Positions 5,871-7,117 of a stretch of DNA of 7,117 nt are shown one piece after another (the first letter of the stretch is position 1; the number at the start of each line of letters is the position of its first letter). Source of the stretch: Bacteroidota bacterium (GTDB lineage Bacteria > Bacteroidota > Bacteroidia > Chitinophagales > Chitinophagaceae); assembly GCA_026391115.1 (NCBI GenBank), contig JAPLER010000328.1, forward strand, positions 1 through 7,117, in the 5' to 3' direction. A program made the translations under genes and the position numbers. The notes under the pieces are model-generated. The model saw only the letters and a list, made by a program, of their open reading frames with translations, did not search any database and was not told the DNA's origin.

Positions 5871-6029
5871 TAAAACCTATACTGTTAAAGGATTTTGTTA
5901 ATTTCTTTTCTGTAGTAAGCCCATAAAACCTATATACAGCAACACTTTCGAAAATGTAAATTCTTCAAAATGCAATGATACAAAGCCTTTTATCAATCTA
6001 AAACTTGCATTAAACTTCTAAAACCTATA
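5871..6029 (+). repeat. Three copies of an 11-base direct repeat
   Basis: TAAAACCTATA occurs exactly at 5871-5881, 5924-5934 and 6019-6029. The first two lie in the HU/DUF4286 intergenic region; the third is inside the DUF4286 coding end (encoding part of FIGFRS). Spacing is 53 and 95 bases. It could be the remnant of a small duplication of the gene's 3' end or chance in AT-rich DNA. The rest of 5847-5992 shows no gene or clear terminator. Confidence 0.4.
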
Positions 6030-6298
6030 AAATTATTTGCAAATAAATCTATACCATCCTGCCTTAATTTAGGTGCATATTTTTCGATATACAAATTATA
6101 TAACGCTTTAGACTCGCAATAATACTGTATAGCGTATGTTGGACCTTCTTCCTCATCAATTTCAAGCAACCTTACAAATTGATATTTCGTAAAACAATTT
6201 GTATCCATTACATCAGTCAAGTGCTTTTCCTGCATCCATTTTAACCAGGCATCGTTAATTACCCAATTTACTTTTATTGTTACATTATATATTAACAT
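5993..6298 (-). CDS. DUF4286 family protein
   Basis: A 101-residue protein of the DUF4286 family (PF14114), function unknown and common in Bacteroidota. The family pattern is clear: 'MLIYNVTIKVNW' at the start, 'AWLKWMQEKHLTDVMDT' (17-33), 'FTKYQFVRLLEIDEEEGPTYAIQYYCES' (36-63), 'YIEKYAPKLRQDGIDLF' (70-86) and 'FIGFRSLMQVL' (90-100). The alternation of strands and helices with conserved W, H and Y residues resembles a small alpha/beta (ferredoxin-like) dimeric fold, but that is inference. It has no signal peptide, so it is cytoplasmic. The start is ATG 6296-6298, at a length normal for the family. It is divergent from the glycosyltransferase across a 231-base region. No clear terminator follows the stop. 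Confidence 0.9.
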   Translation of the reverse strand: MLIYNVTIKVNWVINDAWLKWMQEKHLTDVMDTNCFTKYQFVRLLEIDEEEGPTYAIQYYCESKALYNLYIEKYAPKLRQDGIDLFANNFIGFRSLMQVLD

Positions 6299-6311
6299 AA
6301 AATTATTTTTA

Positions 6312-6319
6312 CAAACTTA
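6312..6319 (-). promoter_or_regulatory. Possible -7 box for the DUF4286 gene
   Basis: Minus-strand TAAGTTTG matches TAnnTTTG and would give a very short leader of about 7 bases before the ATG at 6298. Directly upstream is an inverted repeat, TGTTTG / CAAACA around one base (6322-6334). A TTG is present but at 15-base spacing, shorter than the consensus, so the call is tentative. Confidence 0.35.
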
Positions 6320-6424
6320 TTTGTTTGGCAAACACAATAGTTAATGTGCTTTACACATTTATCTTAATTATTGCCCAAGCTGCATTGCTACTATGTTTCT
6401 TTAGTGGCAAATGTAATTTTGTTA

Positions 6425-6453
6425 TAAGATTATTTCCAGTGGAAATAATCTTA
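6425..6453. repeat. Perfect 29-base inverted repeat in the divergent intergenic region
   Basis: Arms TAAGATTATTTCCA (6425-6438) and TGGAAATAATCTTA (6440-6453) are perfect complements around a single central base. No T tract follows on either strand, so it is not a canonical terminator. It lies between the divergent DUF4286 and glycosyltransferase genes. It also overlaps the -33 zone of another minus-strand -7-like box, TACATTTG (complement of 6408-6415). An operator for a dimeric regulator is the simplest reading. Confidence 0.6.
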
Positions 6454-6506
6454 CAATGCACCATTCATTTGAAGTAATTCTATTCAGCACAAATAAAGCA
6501 ATCACT

Positions 6507-6514
6507 TACTTTTG
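6507..6514 (+). promoter_or_regulatory. -7 box for the glycosyltransferase gene
   Basis: TACTTTTG matches the Bacteroidota -7 consensus exactly, placing the start near 6521, about nine bases before the TTG start codon at 6530. No TTTG is seen 18-20 bases upstream. The alternative in-frame TTG at 6512 lies inside this box, which favours 6530 as the start codon. Confidence 0.4.
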
Positions 6515-6529
6515 TTCAATACTTCAATT

Positions 6530-7117
6530 TTGAAAAGAATTATTTGCACTGTAACCAACGATTTAAATTACGACCAGCGAATGCAACGCATTTGTACATC
6601 ATTGCAACAAAATGGTTACAATGTAACATTAGTAGGTGTTTTACGCAAATCTTCCATACAACTTTCTTCGCAAATTTTTACACAAAAAAGGATAAATATT
6701 TTTTTTGAAAAGGGATTTTTGTTTTACGCGGAATACAATTTAAAACTTTTTTTCTATTTATTATTTGCTAAGACAAATGCTATATGTGCAATAGATTTAG
6801 ATACAATTCTTCCTTGTTATTTTGTTTCTTTTTTTAAAAGAAACAAAAGAGTTTATGATGCCCACGAAATTTTTACAGAAATGAAAGAAGTTCTTGAGAA
6901 CAAGCGTGTGCTTTGGTTTTGGACAACAATAGAAAAAATATTTATACCTAAATTTAAGCTTGGTTATACAGTAAATAAATTTATGCAAGATGAGTTTTAT
7001 AGACGGTATAAACGCAATTATGAAATTGTAAGAAATATTCCTTTAAAGACTCTACAAAATTCACGTTTACAGGATAGTGACAATTTTGTTATTTATCAAG
7101 GTGCTGTTAATGAAGGC
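6530..7117 (+). CDS. Glycosyltransferase family 4 protein, N-terminal part (3' end cut off)
   Basis: The first 196 residues of a GT-B-fold, GT4-type glycosyltransferase, which would transfer a sugar from an activated donor to a cell-surface glycan or lipid carrier. The start is TTG 6530, giving MKRIICTVTNDLNYDQRMQR, the conserved opening of this Bacteroidota group (first strand plus 'NDL.YDQRM'). The next landmarks are 'ICTSLQQNGYNVTLVG' (21-36), 'FFYLLFAKTNAICAIDLDTILP' (74-95), 'VYDAHEIFTE' (108-117, typical of the GT4 N-terminal domain) and 'VIYQGAVNEG' (187-196), the start of the donor-binding domain, where the window ends. An in-frame TAA at 6494-6496 excludes a start further upstream than the TTG at 6512. 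There is no ATG before codon 18, so ATG-only gene calling would truncate it within the conserved opening. No signal peptide; cytoplasmic or membrane-peripheral. Donor and acceptor cannot be told. Confidence 0.92.
   Translation, partial: MKRIICTVTNDLNYDQRMQRICTSLQQNGYNVTLVGVLRKSSIQLSSQIFTQKRINIFFEKGFLFYAEYNLKLFFYLLFAKTNAICAIDLDTILPCYFVSFFKRNKRVYDAHEIFTEMKEVLENKRVLWFWTTIEKIFIPKFKLGYTVNKFMQDEFYRRYKRNYEIVRNIPLKTLQNSRLQDSDNFVIYQGAVNEG

Noticed and set aside
5942..5957. Imperfect palindrome ACACTTTCGAAAATGT as a terminator of the DUF4286 gene
   Set aside because: The stem has a mismatch, no loop of workable size and no T tract, so it does not look like a terminator.
6797..6988. Minus-strand open frame of 63 codons
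   Set aside because: It is antisense to the glycosyltransferase, and its composition is a by-product of the AT-rich coding strand.

Overview
The window is AT-rich chromosomal DNA from a member of the Bacteroidota, probably close to Chitinophagales/Sphingobacteriales. Three things support this. Several protein families are typical of that phylum (DUF4294, DUF4286, the small ribosomal protein THX, and a GT4 glycosyltransferase with a YDAHE motif). Promoters fit the phylum's TTTG / TAnnTTTG consensus rather than a sigma70 -35/-10. Shine-Dalgarno sequences are largely absent. The lineage below phylum is inference.

Layout, left to right. (1) At 2-472 (+) is the 5'-truncated end of a pRiA4b ORF-3-like gene. 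It converges with one base between stop codons on a secreted DUF4294 protein (474-1097, -). (2) Next, on the minus strand, are folK (1184-1696, folate synthesis) and rpmH (1797-1952, ribosomal protein L34). A strong intrinsic terminator separates them, and rpmH has a well-matched promoter at 2031-2061. (3) A plus-strand cluster follows: a GH5 mannanase-type lipoprotein (2230-3543), a cytoplasmic alpha/beta hydrolase (3591-4451) and a BtuF-like binding protein without a signal peptide (4459-5259). The gaps are 47 and 7 bases. (4) A minus-strand housekeeping block carries THX (5314-5424, only 36 residues) and an HU-type nucleoid protein (5506-5775), each with its own terminator and -7 box. (5) A DUF4286 gene (5993-6298, -) is divergent from a GT4 glycosyltransferase (6530 to the window end, +, cut off). 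Between them lie 231 bases holding a perfect 29-base inverted repeat.

Most genes appear to be single transcription units of ordinary housekeeping type; the plus-strand trio is the only likely operon. No gap reaches 300 bases; the longest (1953-2229) holds the rpmH promoter, and I found no convincing plus-strand promoter in it. Two genes (rpmH, THX) are short enough to be missed by length-filtered gene calling, and four genes seem to start at GTG or TTG. I see no mobile element, CRISPR array, tRNA, rRNA or defence system, and no clearly undescribed system. The points most worth checking are the palindromes around the HU promoter, the 29-base inverted repeat, and the functional link, if any, within the mannanase/hydrolase/binding-protein cluster.
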